A DNA stretch of 32,512 nucleotides from an uncultured Clostridium sp. (GTDB lineage Bacteria; Bacillota; Clostridia; Lachnospirales; Lachnospiraceae): contig CANRZB010000044.1 in NCBI GenBank assembly GCA_947644195.1, positions 1 through 32,512 of the forward strand. The letters are read 5' to 3'. How positions within the stretch are numbered: the first letter of the stretch is position 1; each line of letters begins with the position of its first letter. This document shows, piece after piece, positions 16,072 to 23,798 of the stretch. Made by a program: the position numbers and the translations under genes. A model generated the notes under the pieces. That model was not told where the DNA came from and ran no database searches. It was given only the letters and a program-made list of their open reading frames with translations.

Positions 16072-16785
16072 TTAATCCAACAAACCGTTCTGTCTGTAAA
16101 TATCCAGAATATTGTTGACATATTCTGGATGTGTCAGCATATACACCCGGGTACTAATCAGAAACAGCGCAATGATGATTCCGATAGCAGAACAAACCAC
16201 TCCGGCAATCGCCATGCCTTTTCCCGGCTTACCGTTCTTCAAGACGATAATGGAAAAAACTAAACCAATGACAGCTAATGCACCAGATAGATAAATCTGA
16301 CAGCAACACAACACCATAGATAAAATACCACAGACCATACCGGCAATCGCAAAGCCTGGTCCCTCCTCCGGCTCTGGCACATAGTTATTATATCCCTGAT
16401 TATTCACACTGTTAAAACTGTCATTCGTCTGGGTAAAACCATCCCCTGGCTGGGAGTTATAATAGTTCTGTCCGCCATTCTGCGGCTGGTTGTAATAATC
16501 GTTGCTATTTTGAGGTTGGTTGTAATAATCATTACTATTTTGAGGCTGATTGTAATAGTCATTACTATTCTGCGGCTGGTTGTAATAGTCGTTACTATTC
16601 TGCGGCTGGTTGTAATTCGGTCCACCATCCTGCGGCTGATTGTAATAATTGTTATCATTTTGGGACTGAGAATAATAATCCCCTTTGTCCGATGACTGGA
16701 AACTTCCGTTAGCAGAATCAAAGGTACCGGACTGATCCGTATTCATCCATCCTCCGTTGTCATAATTCTTTTCTTCGTTATCCAT
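16072..16785 (-). CDS. DUF4190 membrane protein with Q/N/Y-rich repeats
   Basis: This 237-residue protein has two parts. The N-terminal half (about 145 residues) is low in complexity and rich in Asn, Gln, Tyr and Asp, with tandem copies of the decapeptide NQPQNSNDYY. The C-terminal part has two or three hydrophobic helices with the family-typical GFAIAGMVCGILSMVL and GKGMAIAGVVCSAIGIIIALFLIS, plus the KNGKPGKG turn. DUF4190 has no known function; such cytosolic-tail membrane proteins are common in Lachnospiraceae. I start at the ATG at 16785 because GGAGG stands six bases before it; the longer open frame to 16872 has no such site. It has its own terminator, and it follows apbE. Confidence 0.88.
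   Translation of the reverse strand: MDNEEKNYDNGGWMNTDQSGTFDSANGSFQSSDKGDYYSQSQNDNNYYNQPQDGGPNYNQPQNSNDYYNQPQNSNDYYNQPQNSNDYYNQPQNSNDYYNQPQNGGQNYYNSQPGDGFTQTNDSFNSVNNQGYNNYVPEPEEGPGFAIAGMVCGILSMVLCCCQIYLSGALAVIGLVFSIIVLKNGKPGKGMAIAGVVCSAIGIIIALFLISTRVYMLTHPEYVNNILDIYRQNGLLD
16481..16660. repeat. Six 30-bp tandem repeats in coding sequence
   Basis: Units start at 16481, 16511, 16541, 16571, 16601 and 16631. The first four are most alike (TGCGGCTGGTTGTAATAATC type) and encode NQPQNSNDYY; the last two have drifted. The 30-bp period keeps the frame of the DUF4190 gene on the minus strand. Confidence 0.93.
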
Positions 16786-16902
16786 ATTTTTCCTCCATCT
16801 CACTATTCTTTTTCCATCCTTAGATCCAACTCCAATGCCATCTCCCGGCATGAGCACACTTCCTATTGACATCTGGAATTCTGCATATCAGCAATATCCC
16901 AA

Positions 16903-18030
16903 TTAACGAGAGATCATCAGCTCCCGGAAACCATCTGCGTAATGCAGCTTTTCATCCTTCGTGATAAACACTGCCGTAACGCCCTTTGTCCGGTTAATCA
17001 ACTGCATGCCCTCATCCAGACCCAATCCAAAACAGGAAGTAGAAAACCCATCTCCATCTACCGACTGGTCTGAAACAATCGTGACAGCCATGAGATCGTT
17101 TTCTCTGGGATATCCAGTCTCGGGATCCAGAATATGATGGTACATCTGATCCTGATCAGTAAAATATCGCTCATATATACCTGATGATACCACAGATTGC
17201 CCCTGTAATGCAACTGTTGCAATCGTTTCATTACGGTTGGCAAATGGATGCTGTATACCGATCCGAAAATCACTCCCATCCGGCTTTCCCCCGATACAAA
17301 GAATATTTCCTCCCAAGTCAATCAAGGCAGAATCTATCCCCTGCGCCACCAGGAATTTTTTTAGCTGATCTGCAATATATCCTTTGGCGATCCCGCCCAG
17401 ATCCAATTCAGATCCCGGCTGACGGAAACGGATCTGCTGCTTCTGTACGGTAACTTTTTGATAATCCACATAAGGCAGCGCCCTGGCTATCGCTGACTGT
17501 TCCGGTAGCTTCGGATGGTCCGCTGTAAAATTCCACAAACGGCTAACCGGGGCAATCGTGATATCAAATTTTCCTTTTGATATCGCACCATATTCGATAC
17601 CTGCCGCCACCAGTTCCGCCAAAGGTTCGGATAACTCCACTTCGAGTTCTCCCTCCTCCCCGATCCGGTGTTCCGGCAGCTTGCCCTCCTGTTCCAGACG
17701 ATCTACAGCAGCGCTATCCTGCTTTCCATATAGTTCTGACAACAGATTGACCCGGTATAACTCACTGTTCTCCAGAGTACGGCTAAAAATTTGTTCATAT
17801 TCCGCACATTTCGCCACACATTGATCCAAGATTTCCTGCGTTCCGCCCCGATAAATGGTAATCGTATATACCGTGTCAAACGCAAAACCTGTAATGGAAC
17901 ACTCCTGATTCCTCCCCGCATCCGAATGTCCTTTTTCATATCGTACTCCAACCCACAGAATCAGGACAGAAAGCACAAGAAAAATACAAAGCGTTCCTGC
18001 TGTGCGTTTCCAAGATGGTTTCTGTTTCAT
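16903..18030 (-). CDS. apbE: FAD:protein FMN transferase (ApbE)
   Basis: ApbE attaches FMN covalently, by a phosphoester bond, to a Ser/Thr of target flavoproteins such as RnfG/RnfD or NqrB/C, on the outer side of the membrane. The 375-residue chain has an N-terminal hydrophobic anchor (about residues 9-29) with no lipobox cysteine; ITGFAFDTVYTITIY starts the domain. Further motifs are GAISKGKFDITIAPVSRLWNF, ELDLGGIAKGYIADQL, ALIDLGGNILCIG, VVSSGIYERYF, YHHILDPETGYP and the closing SVDGDGFSTSCFGLGLDEG, all family-typical. GAGGGAGGAAGC precedes the ATG. It starts 40 bases after trmD and may be read through from it. No flavinylation target was seen in the window. Confidence 0.95.
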   Translation of the reverse strand: MKQKPSWKRTAGTLCIFLVLSVLILWVGVRYEKGHSDAGRNQECSITGFAFDTVYTITIYRGGTQEILDQCVAKCAEYEQIFSRTLENSELYRVNLLSELYGKQDSAAVDRLEQEGKLPEHRIGEEGELEVELSEPLAELVAAGIEYGAISKGKFDITIAPVSRLWNFTADHPKLPEQSAIARALPYVDYQKVTVQKQQIRFRQPGSELDLGGIAKGYIADQLKKFLVAQGIDSALIDLGGNILCIGGKPDGSDFRIGIQHPFANRNETIATVALQGQSVVSSGIYERYFTDQDQMYHHILDPETGYPRENDLMAVTIVSDQSVDGDGFSTSCFGLGLDEGMQLINRTKGVTAVFITKDEKLHYADGFRELMISR

Positions 18031-18070
18031 GCTTCCTCCCTCTTCCTCTCTGCCAAGTCCATTTATACTA

Positions 18071-18844
18071 TCATTCCTGCTTTTCCTTGCTAGACCATTC
18101 CCGCACGGCTTGCTGTTCCGCTTCCGAGAGTTCTGCCTGCGCTAACAGATCGGGGCGATATTGTGCCGTGCGAATAATCGACTGTTCCCGATACCACTGT
18201 TGTAAATTCTTATGATGTCCCGAAAGTAGGACAGGCGGAACCTCCTTGTCCCGCCAGACACGGGGTCTGGTATATTGAGGATATTCCAGTAAATGATTCT
18301 GAAACGATTCAAATTCCGCAGACACATCATTATGGAGCACCTCCGGCACCAGTCTGGCAATGGCATCCACCATAACCATTGCCGGAAGTTCTCCTCCCGT
18401 CAATACATAATCTCCAATAGACACCTCATCCGTCACAATCTCCTCCAGTACCCGTTCATCAATTCCCTCATAATGACCGCACAGGAACACCAGATTGTCT
18501 TCCCTGACATACTCCTCCGCCATCTTCTGAGAGAAGACCGAACCCTGTGGTGTCAAATAAATGACACGAGGCGGCTTTTCCTGCCCTTCTGATTTTCGGG
18601 ATATCTGACTGGCAATCTCCTGGTAACAACGAAATACCGGTTCTGCCTGCATCACCATACCAGCGCCCCCACCATAGGGATAGTCATCCACCCGGTTATG
18701 TTTGTTATCCGCATAATCCCGGATATTCACAGCTTCCAAACGGATATGTCCAGCCTGGATTGCCCGCCCCGTAATGCTCTCTGCCATCGCCTGCCGTATC
18801 ATTTCTGGAAATAGCGTCATGACATAAAAATTCATCTCATTCAT
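18071..18844 (-). CDS. trmD: tRNA (guanine-N1)-methyltransferase
   Basis: TrmD methylates G37 next to the anticodon of tRNAs reading CUN, CCN and CGG, preventing +1 frameshifts. The 257-residue protein has the knotted SPOUT fold motifs: MTLFPEMIRQAMAESITGRA, IRDYADNKHNRVDDYPYGGGAGM, VIYLTPQGSVFSQKMA, LCGHYEGIDERV and DYVLTGGELPAMVMVDAIARLVPEVL, and the AsnPro-free linker to the C-terminal helical domain ending AVREWSS. The first ATG (18844) overlaps the rimM stop by eight bases; a second ATG three codons later is possible. Translational coupling to rimM is likely. Confidence 0.98.
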   Translation of the reverse strand: MNEMNFYVMTLFPEMIRQAMAESITGRAIQAGHIRLEAVNIRDYADNKHNRVDDYPYGGGAGMVMQAEPVFRCYQEIASQISRKSEGQEKPPRVIYLTPQGSVFSQKMAEEYVREDNLVFLCGHYEGIDERVLEEIVTDEVSIGDYVLTGGELPAMVMVDAIARLVPEVLHNDVSAEFESFQNHLLEYPQYTRPRVWRDKEVPPVLLSGHHKNLQQWYREQSIIRTAQYRPDLLAQAELSEAEQQAVREWSSKEKQE

Positions 18845-19349
18845 CCAGCAATCCTTTCATAATATGGACTGTCACTTTTCCCTGTTCCACATCTACATTT
18901 TTCACACAGTCGGGAATCACTGGCAGCAAAACCTCTTTTCCCTCATGCTGTACGACAAAAACGTTATTCGCTCCATTTCCTGTCAACACATCCGTCAACT
19001 CCCCAAAGATTCCGCCATCCTCTGTGAATACTTCCGCACCAATGACATCGGCCAGATAGTACTCCCCTTCCTCTAACGGAATTGCGTTCTCCCTGGTCAC
19101 ATAGAGATCCTTCCCTTTATATTGTTCTATCTCATTGATGGAATCATATCCCTTGAATTTCACAATCACCATATTCTTAAAAAAACGAACAGATTTTACC
19201 TCTAACGGCAGCCATTCCCTGCCGGTATCCAATAACACCTCTTTCAATGTCCGAAAACGCTCTGGATCCTCTGTGGTAGGAAATACCTTGACTTCCCCCC
19301 GCAATCCATGGGTATTGGCAATCACGCCAACACGAAATTTGTCTTCCAT
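18837..19349 (-). CDS. rimM: 16S rRNA processing protein RimM
   Basis: RimM helps mature the 3' domain of 16S rRNA in the 30S subunit and binds S19. The 170-residue length is typical. It has the N-terminal RimM barrel (RVGVIANTHGLRGEVKVFPTTEDPERF, MVIVKFKGYDSINEIEQYKGKDL) and the C-terminal PRC barrel (YYLADVIGAEVFTEDGG, LPVIPDCVKNVDVEQGKVTVHIMKGLLDE). The ATG has AAAGGATACAAGG before it. It lies 184 bases after khpA, a gap filled by three hairpins. Confidence 0.98.
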   Translation of the reverse strand: MEDKFRVGVIANTHGLRGEVKVFPTTEDPERFRTLKEVLLDTGREWLPLEVKSVRFFKNMVIVKFKGYDSINEIEQYKGKDLYVTRENAIPLEEGEYYLADVIGAEVFTEDGGIFGELTDVLTGNGANNVFVVQHEGKEVLLPVIPDCVKNVDVEQGKVTVHIMKGLLDE

Positions 19350-19404
19350 CCTTGTATCCTTTCCTGCCTCACAATGAACTAATCTGCTTGCCCTACTTCC
19401 CCAT

Positions 19405-19517
19405 GCGATAAGATACCTACCTCCTGCGTTCCAATATCCTATCGCCCTTCCTAGCGAAAAGAACGCCTATACCATACGGTACAGGCGTATTTGTCTCATA
19501 CAGCTCACACTGTATGA
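19405..19517 (-). other. Three consecutive hairpins between khpA and rimM
   Basis: In minus-strand order: TCATACAG/CTGTATGA (19496-19517, 8 bp, six-base loop); ACGCCTGTACC/GGTATAGGCGT (19463-19488, 11 bp with one G-U, four-base loop) followed by TTCTTTTC, a weak terminator; and GCGATAGGATA/TATCTTATCGC (19405-19445, 11 bp with one G-U, 19-base loop containing GCAGGAGGTAGG). They could form an attenuator or a structured leader for rimM. Confidence 0.6.
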
Positions 19518-19533
19518 CAAGGCTTAGGCTGAA

Positions 19534-19764
19534 TTACTGGCCAATCTCCACTACCACTTTCTTGTTTGTCTTGGATGCAGCTGCTTTTACCATCGCACGG
19601 ATTGCCTTAGCGATCCGTCCCTGCTTGCCAATCACTTTGCCCATATCTTCCGGGGCTACCTTCAGCTCCAGAATGATTTCGCCCTCTTTTTCGGTCTCTG
19701 TTACACTGACCTCCTCTGGATGGTCTACCAGAGCACGTGCAAGAACTTCTACTAAATCTTTCAT
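19534..19764 (-). CDS. khpA: KH-domain RNA-binding protein KhpA
   Basis: This 76-residue protein is a single KH domain. The GxxG loop is GKQG in MGKVIGKQGRIAKAIRAMV, preceded by the EIILELKVAPED strand, and the C-terminus is the strand KKVVVEIG. In Gram-positives KhpA pairs with KhpB (Jag/EloR) and binds RNAs that affect growth and division; a ProQ-like RNA chaperone role has been proposed. The ATG at 19764 follows GGGAGG at a normal distance; a GTG one codon upstream is closer to the site and less likely. It comes after rpsP, as in most Firmicutes. Confidence 0.97.
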   Translation of the reverse strand: MKDLVEVLARALVDHPEEVSVTETEKEGEIILELKVAPEDMGKVIGKQGRIAKAIRAMVKAAASKTNKKVVVEIGQ

Positions 19765-19836
19765 CACGGCACCTCCCTGCCTGTCAGCCCGGCAGCACCG
19801 GGAACAGACTGTTCCGGTTTGCCGTCAAGCCAGGAA

Positions 19837-20082
19837 TTACTCCATGATTCCTGCCTGTTTCAAAAGCTTGCCTACTGTTTCGGTTGGTTTTGCACCATTT
19901 GCTAACCACTTTTTCGCTGCTTCCTCATCAAACTTGAATACGCTAGGATCCTGATTTGGATCATAGGTACCAATCTCCTCGATGAATCTACCATCTCTAG
20001 GAGCTCTGGAATCAGCAACTACCACTCTATAGAAAGGCGCTTTCTTCTTACCCATTCTTCTCAATCTGATCTTTACTGCCAC
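19837..20082 (-). CDS. rpsP: Ribosomal protein bS16
   Basis: bS16 is an early-binding protein of the 30S subunit. The 81-residue length and the order [38 protein letters not shown] then [31 protein letters not shown] are diagnostic. The start is a GTG at 20080-20082, with AAGGAGG about nine bases upstream; an ATG between the two is out of frame. The 133-base space back to ffh could fold. Confidence 0.98.
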   Translation of the reverse strand: MAVKIRLRRMGKKKAPFYRVVVADSRAPRDGRFIEEIGTYDPNQDPSVFKFDEEAAKKWLANGAKPTETVGKLLKQAGIME

Positions 20083-20114
20083 AACATTTCACCTCCTTCG
20101 TTTTTCTTCTCCAG

Positions 20115-20203
20115 GTTGGATCTCTCAGAATGATCGGAACCTCTCGTTCCTCACATCGTCGCCAGCCTATGTTCTATAAATCAAATGCATGGATGAATCC
20201 AAC
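20115..20203 (-). other. Possible folded leader before rpsP
   Basis: GTTGGAT (20197-20203 on the minus strand) can pair with ATCCAAC (20115-20121), enclosing a GGAAC/GTTCC hairpin (20136-20150, GAGAG loop). The outer helix is only 7 bp. This could be an autoregulatory leader, or chance. Confidence 0.3.
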
Positions 20204-20215
20204 ATCTGAAATCAC

Positions 20216-21571
20216 TTAAAAACCAAACGGTAATTTGGGCATACCACCGAATCTGCCCCGGCGCTTCCCTTTACCGCCCAACATACCGGACATCTGCTTC
20301 ATCATCTTTTTGGACTGCTCATACTGCTTCATGAGTTTATTGACCTCTGCAATATCCACACCGGCCCCTTTGGCAATCCTCCGCTTTCTGGATGGATTGA
20401 TAATCGCCGGGTTTCCCCGCTCCTCCGGTGTCATGGAATAGATCATCGCCTCCACTCCCTGAAACATACTGTCATCCACATCCAAATCCGCTGGCAGGCC
20501 CATTCCCGGCATCATACTCAGGATGCTCTGGATTCCACCCATCTTCTTCATCTGTTCCATCTGTTCCAGAAAATCATTGAAGTCAAACTCCGCTTTGCGG
20601 AATTTTTGCTCCATCTCTTTTGCCTTGTCCTGGTCGATTTCCGCTTCCGCTTTTTCAATCAAGGTCAGCACATCGCCCATTCCCAGTATCCGGGATGCCA
20701 TTCGATCTGGATAAAACTGCTCCAAATCAGATAACTTTTCCCCCATACCGACATACAGAATCGGACATCCCGTTACCGCCTTGATGGACAATGCCGCACC
20801 GCCTCGGGTATCGCCGTCCAGTTTGGTCAAAATCACACCGTCAATTCCAATCTTTTCATGAAATGACGTCGCAACATTGACGGCATCCTGCCCAGTCATG
20901 GAATCTACCACCAGGATAGTCTGGTCGATCTCAACCTGCTCCCGGATTTCCTGCAGCTCTGCCATCATATCTTCATCGACATGAAGACGGCCTGCGGTAT
21001 CCAGAATCACCACATTTTCACCGTGCCCTGCCGCATGTTCCACGGCGGCTTTCGCAATATCGACCGGCTTATGGTTTGTCCCCATCGTGAAGACTTCCAC
21101 TTCCTGCTTCTGTCCATTAATCTGTAACTGTTCTGCAGCTGCCGGACGATAGACGTCACACGCTGCCAACAGAGGCTTTCTGCCCTTTTTCTTGAGTTTT
21201 CCGGCAATCTTGGCAGTCGTCGTCGTTTTCCCGGCGCCTTGCAGACCGCACATCATAATGACCGTAATCTCATTGGAGGGTTTCAATGCCAGTTCTGTCG
21301 TCTCACTCCCCATCAGATGAACCAGTTCCTCATTCACCAGTTTAATTACCATCTGCCCCGGCGTCAGGCTGTTCAAGACATCCTGTCCTACCGCCCGCTC
21401 CTGGACGGATTTGACAAAACCTTTGACGACCTTGAAATTAACATCTGCCTCTAACAGAGCCATTTTCACTTCCTTGAGTGCCGCCTTGACATCTTCCTCC
21501 GTCAGCCTGCCTTTGCTGCGAAGATTCTTAAATACATTTTGTAATTTTTCACTCAGACTGTCAAATGCCAT
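20216..21571 (-). CDS. ffh: Signal recognition particle GTPase Ffh
   Basis: Ffh binds the SRP RNA and signal sequences and delivers ribosomes to FtsY and SecYEG. The 451-residue chain has the N domain (MAFDSLSEKLQNVFKNL), the G domain with GLQGAGKTTTTAKIA, LLAACDVYRPAAAEQL, DTAGR, and TKLDGDTRGG, and the Met-rich M domain (MEQMKKMGGIQSILSMMPGMG, then NPAIINPSRKRRIAKGAG and KQMSGMLGGKGKRRGRFGG). The ATG at 21571 follows GGGGAGG by seven bases; the open frame extends further upstream without a site. Ffh heads the rpsP-khpA-rimM-trmD run. The usual ylxM regulator gene is not in front of it. Confidence 0.98.
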   Translation of the reverse strand: MAFDSLSEKLQNVFKNLRSKGRLTEEDVKAALKEVKMALLEADVNFKVVKGFVKSVQERAVGQDVLNSLTPGQMVIKLVNEELVHLMGSETTELALKPSNEITVIMMCGLQGAGKTTTTAKIAGKLKKKGRKPLLAACDVYRPAAAEQLQINGQKQEVEVFTMGTNHKPVDIAKAAVEHAAGHGENVVILDTAGRLHVDEDMMAELQEIREQVEIDQTILVVDSMTGQDAVNVATSFHEKIGIDGVILTKLDGDTRGGAALSIKAVTGCPILYVGMGEKLSDLEQFYPDRMASRILGMGDVLTLIEKAEAEIDQDKAKEMEQKFRKAEFDFNDFLEQMEQMKKMGGIQSILSMMPGMGLPADLDVDDSMFQGVEAMIYSMTPEERGNPAIINPSRKRRIAKGAGVDIAEVNKLMKQYEQSKKMMKQMSGMLGGKGKRRGRFGGMPKLPFGF

Positions 21572-21609
21572 GAACAAACCTCCCCGCATCAAATTCAAAC
21601 ACAATTGCC

Positions 21610-21638
21610 AGTATAATCAATCACCTACACTTTGTCAA
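21610..21638 (-). promoter_or_regulatory. Sigma-A promoter of the ffh operon
   Basis: Minus-strand TTGACA (21633-21638), a 17-base spacer and TATACT (21610-21615) are near perfect. The minus 35 hexamer forms part of a 9-bp inverted repeat, TTTGTCAAG (21631-21639) and CTTGACAAA (21647-21655), with a seven-base spacer, that could be an operator. Confidence 0.9.
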
Positions 21639-21718
21639 GTATTTTTCTTGACAAAATGCAGGATAACAGCTTCACATAAAGTTTTTATTCGATTGTGAGA
21701 CTTCTAGACTTACATAAT

Positions 21719-22471
21719 TTAATCATCATATTCCTTTTCCGTATGAAGAATCTTACCACTTTTGGCATCAATCACAATCTCATATTCATAATGCCCCTTG
21801 ACAAGCTTTACCTCATACACTACACTTCCATGTTCTTTATCCCGGTCGATTTCAGTGACTGTAGCACCTGGCACTTTCTTTAAAGCGATCTGCTTAGCTC
21901 GATCCATCCCGATGTCCTTAGAAGCAGAAGAATTTACCGTCGTACCCGTATACTTCTGTTCGTATTCCATCAGTTTGGCTTTCTTGGCATCATAAACCAA
22001 AGTATAACGATAACTGCCCTTCTGTAACCGGACTTTATATTCCATCCTGCCATCGTCATTCTTTAACTGAATGAAACGCACTGTAGCTTTCTTCACTTTT
22101 TTTAATGCTTTCTTTTTTATCGTTGCTTTTGAAACATTTGGTTTGTTCTGGTCACCATAACCCAAATCCGGCAGATCCCACTCATATTCCATCAGTTTTC
22201 CGTCAGACTGCCGGTACTTGAGGGAATACTCCTTGGTTCCTTTATGCAGGGATACCTCGTAGACAGGCACACCGTTCTCCGTATCTGCTTCCACTTTCGT
22301 AACGGTTGCCTTCTTCACTTTCTGCTGCGCCAGTTTCTTTGCCTGTTCCATACTGTGCACTCCCTTGGCAGACACCGACGCACTGCCCAGGTACACTGCG
22401 GTTCCCATACACAGGATCAGAAATCCCGTCCTCCATGTTTTGTTGTAATTTCCTTGTTTTTTGTTCCTCAT
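21719..22471 (-). CDS. Exported protein with three PepSY-like domains
   Basis: This 250-residue protein has a signal peptide (hydrophobic LILCMGTAVYLGSASVSA, cleavage likely near AKG) and three repeated PepSY-type modules: about residues 40-100, 112-175 and 185-248. Each begins with helix A-K-x-x-A-x-x-K-V-x-K/G-A-T-V, for example AKQIALKKVPGATVTEIDRD, and ends with a strand pair such as YEYEIVIDAKSGKILH. PepSY domains are often extracellular inhibitors or binders of peptidases; function here is unproven. GAAAGGAGATATT precedes the ATG. It begins 37 bases after the lipoprotein gene and may be in the same unit. Confidence 0.88.
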   Translation of the reverse strand: MRNKKQGNYNKTWRTGFLILCMGTAVYLGSASVSAKGVHSMEQAKKLAQQKVKKATVTKVEADTENGVPVYEVSLHKGTKEYSLKYRQSDGKLMEYEWDLPDLGYGDQNKPNVSKATIKKKALKKVKKATVRFIQLKNDDGRMEYKVRLQKGSYRYTLVYDAKKAKLMEYEQKYTGTTVNSSASKDIGMDRAKQIALKKVPGATVTEIDRDKEHGSVVYEVKLVKGHYEYEIVIDAKSGKILHTEKEYDD

Positions 22472-22508
22472 AATATCTCCTTTCCCGCTATTCCAAGTGA
22501 TTCCTTAC

Positions 22509-23747
22509 TTATGGCCACCAACCCAGAGCTTGATAAGCAAGCCAAATTAATTCGTTTTCTCCCACCTCTTCCCACTGTTTCGTATCCAGATGATACCGCA
22601 CCAGATGTTCTTTAATCTGACTGTCATAGTAATGGACATAGTAGAGATCTCCATATCCACCCAATCCACTCCTAATAGAATTTTCCGATTGGTCAAAATC
22701 GGCTTGTTCCGTCCAATCCATAAACTCTTTCTCGATTTGCAAATCAGACAGATCTTTTTCCTGACAGCTAAGGAATACTACTTCCTCTTTTTTCCATGTT
22801 TCCCCAAAATCCAGGATAAAATATACTCTGCCATGATAGACGGATACACCGTTAAAACTAATTAGCTTCTTTTTTTCCCTCTCTTTCCACATTCCTTCTG
22901 CCTGTAGAAACTGCTTTACCTCCGCCACAGAAAGCTTCCCTACCGTTTTCTGCTGCTCCATATCAAAACATTCTATCTTATGATCCGAAAACAACTCTAA
23001 AATCAGGAAAGACCCATCTACAGTAATAAGTTCTATCCCTTCTCCCGGATCACTGCACTCATACAACTTCTCAAATTCCCATTCTCTCGGATGGATCCGA
23101 TACACGATGCCCGATTTCCATTCTGTCAGATACAGCCATTCCTCCCCGGCAGAAAAACGCTCGATGGTTGAATTCAACAATGAAAACTCCATCATTTTCC
23201 TGTCCCCTGTATCCAGATCCAAGCGCACCAATGTATTGTCATTTTCGCTATAGATGAGGTACGGCTCACACAGGCAGACATCGGTAGACTCTCCCTGATA
23301 GGTCACCACCTTTTCTGACTGTTCCCAGAAAACGGTTTCCCCGACATCTGTCTGAGAGACCGGTACGCTATAGAGATCTCCCCCATTTACATAAATGATG
23401 CGTTTTTCGCTACCGCAATACAGCGTAAAACCAGACCCCTTGGAATCCAGCCTGTGCCGGCTCAATTCTTTTCCCTGATGATCTCTCTGTACGACCAGTC
23501 CTTCCTCAGCCTCTTCATACAGGCAATGCTCTGTCAAAACTACACCAAATCCATCTCTTTCGATGTATTCAATGCGTGCTTTCAAAACATCTCTCTGCGC
23601 ATCCTCATCCATTCTGACAGAATGTTCCATCGTCTTCTTCGGCAGTCTTTCCCGGTCTTCCCCAGAACCTTTTGCGCCACAGCCCGCCAGACAAGCCGCC
23701 AGAACTGTCATTGCCAGCCCTGCTGCCAGTCTCCGATATTTCCCCAT
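22509..23747 (-). CDS. Lipoprotein of unknown function, beta-propeller-like
   Basis: This 412-residue protein starts with a lipoprotein signal: MGKYRRLAAGLAMTVLAACL followed by a lipobox LAGC, placing Cys near residue 23 for acylation on the outer membrane leaflet. The rest consists of repeated beta strands with Asp/Gly turns (LYSVPVSQTD, YLIYSENDNTLVRLDLDTGD, WLYLTEWKSGIVYRIHP, KIECFDMEQQ, VYFILDFGE, LYYVHYYDS), an arrangement seen in propeller-like surface proteins such as DUF5050 members. I do not recognise a specific family. AAAGGAGG precedes the ATG. It lies between the ABC exporter pair and the PepSY gene, so it may serve as an accessory of the exporter, which is an inference. Confidence 0.8.
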   Translation of the reverse strand: MGKYRRLAAGLAMTVLAACLAGCGAKGSGEDRERLPKKTMEHSVRMDEDAQRDVLKARIEYIERDGFGVVLTEHCLYEEAEEGLVVQRDHQGKELSRHRLDSKGSGFTLYCGSEKRIIYVNGGDLYSVPVSQTDVGETVFWEQSEKVVTYQGESTDVCLCEPYLIYSENDNTLVRLDLDTGDRKMMEFSLLNSTIERFSAGEEWLYLTEWKSGIVYRIHPREWEFEKLYECSDPGEGIELITVDGSFLILELFSDHKIECFDMEQQKTVGKLSVAEVKQFLQAEGMWKEREKKKLISFNGVSVYHGRVYFILDFGETWKKEEVVFLSCQEKDLSDLQIEKEFMDWTEQADFDQSENSIRSGLGGYGDLYYVHYYDSQIKEHLVRYHLDTKQWEEVGENELIWLAYQALGWWP

Positions 23748-23798
23748 AGCTGACCTCCTTTTTCTCTCAAATTGCGGTCAATAACCTTTCCTGCATCC

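Noticed and set aside
16481-16660. CRISPR-like array
   Set aside because: The 30-bp units are contiguous without spacers and code in frame for a decapeptide repeat.
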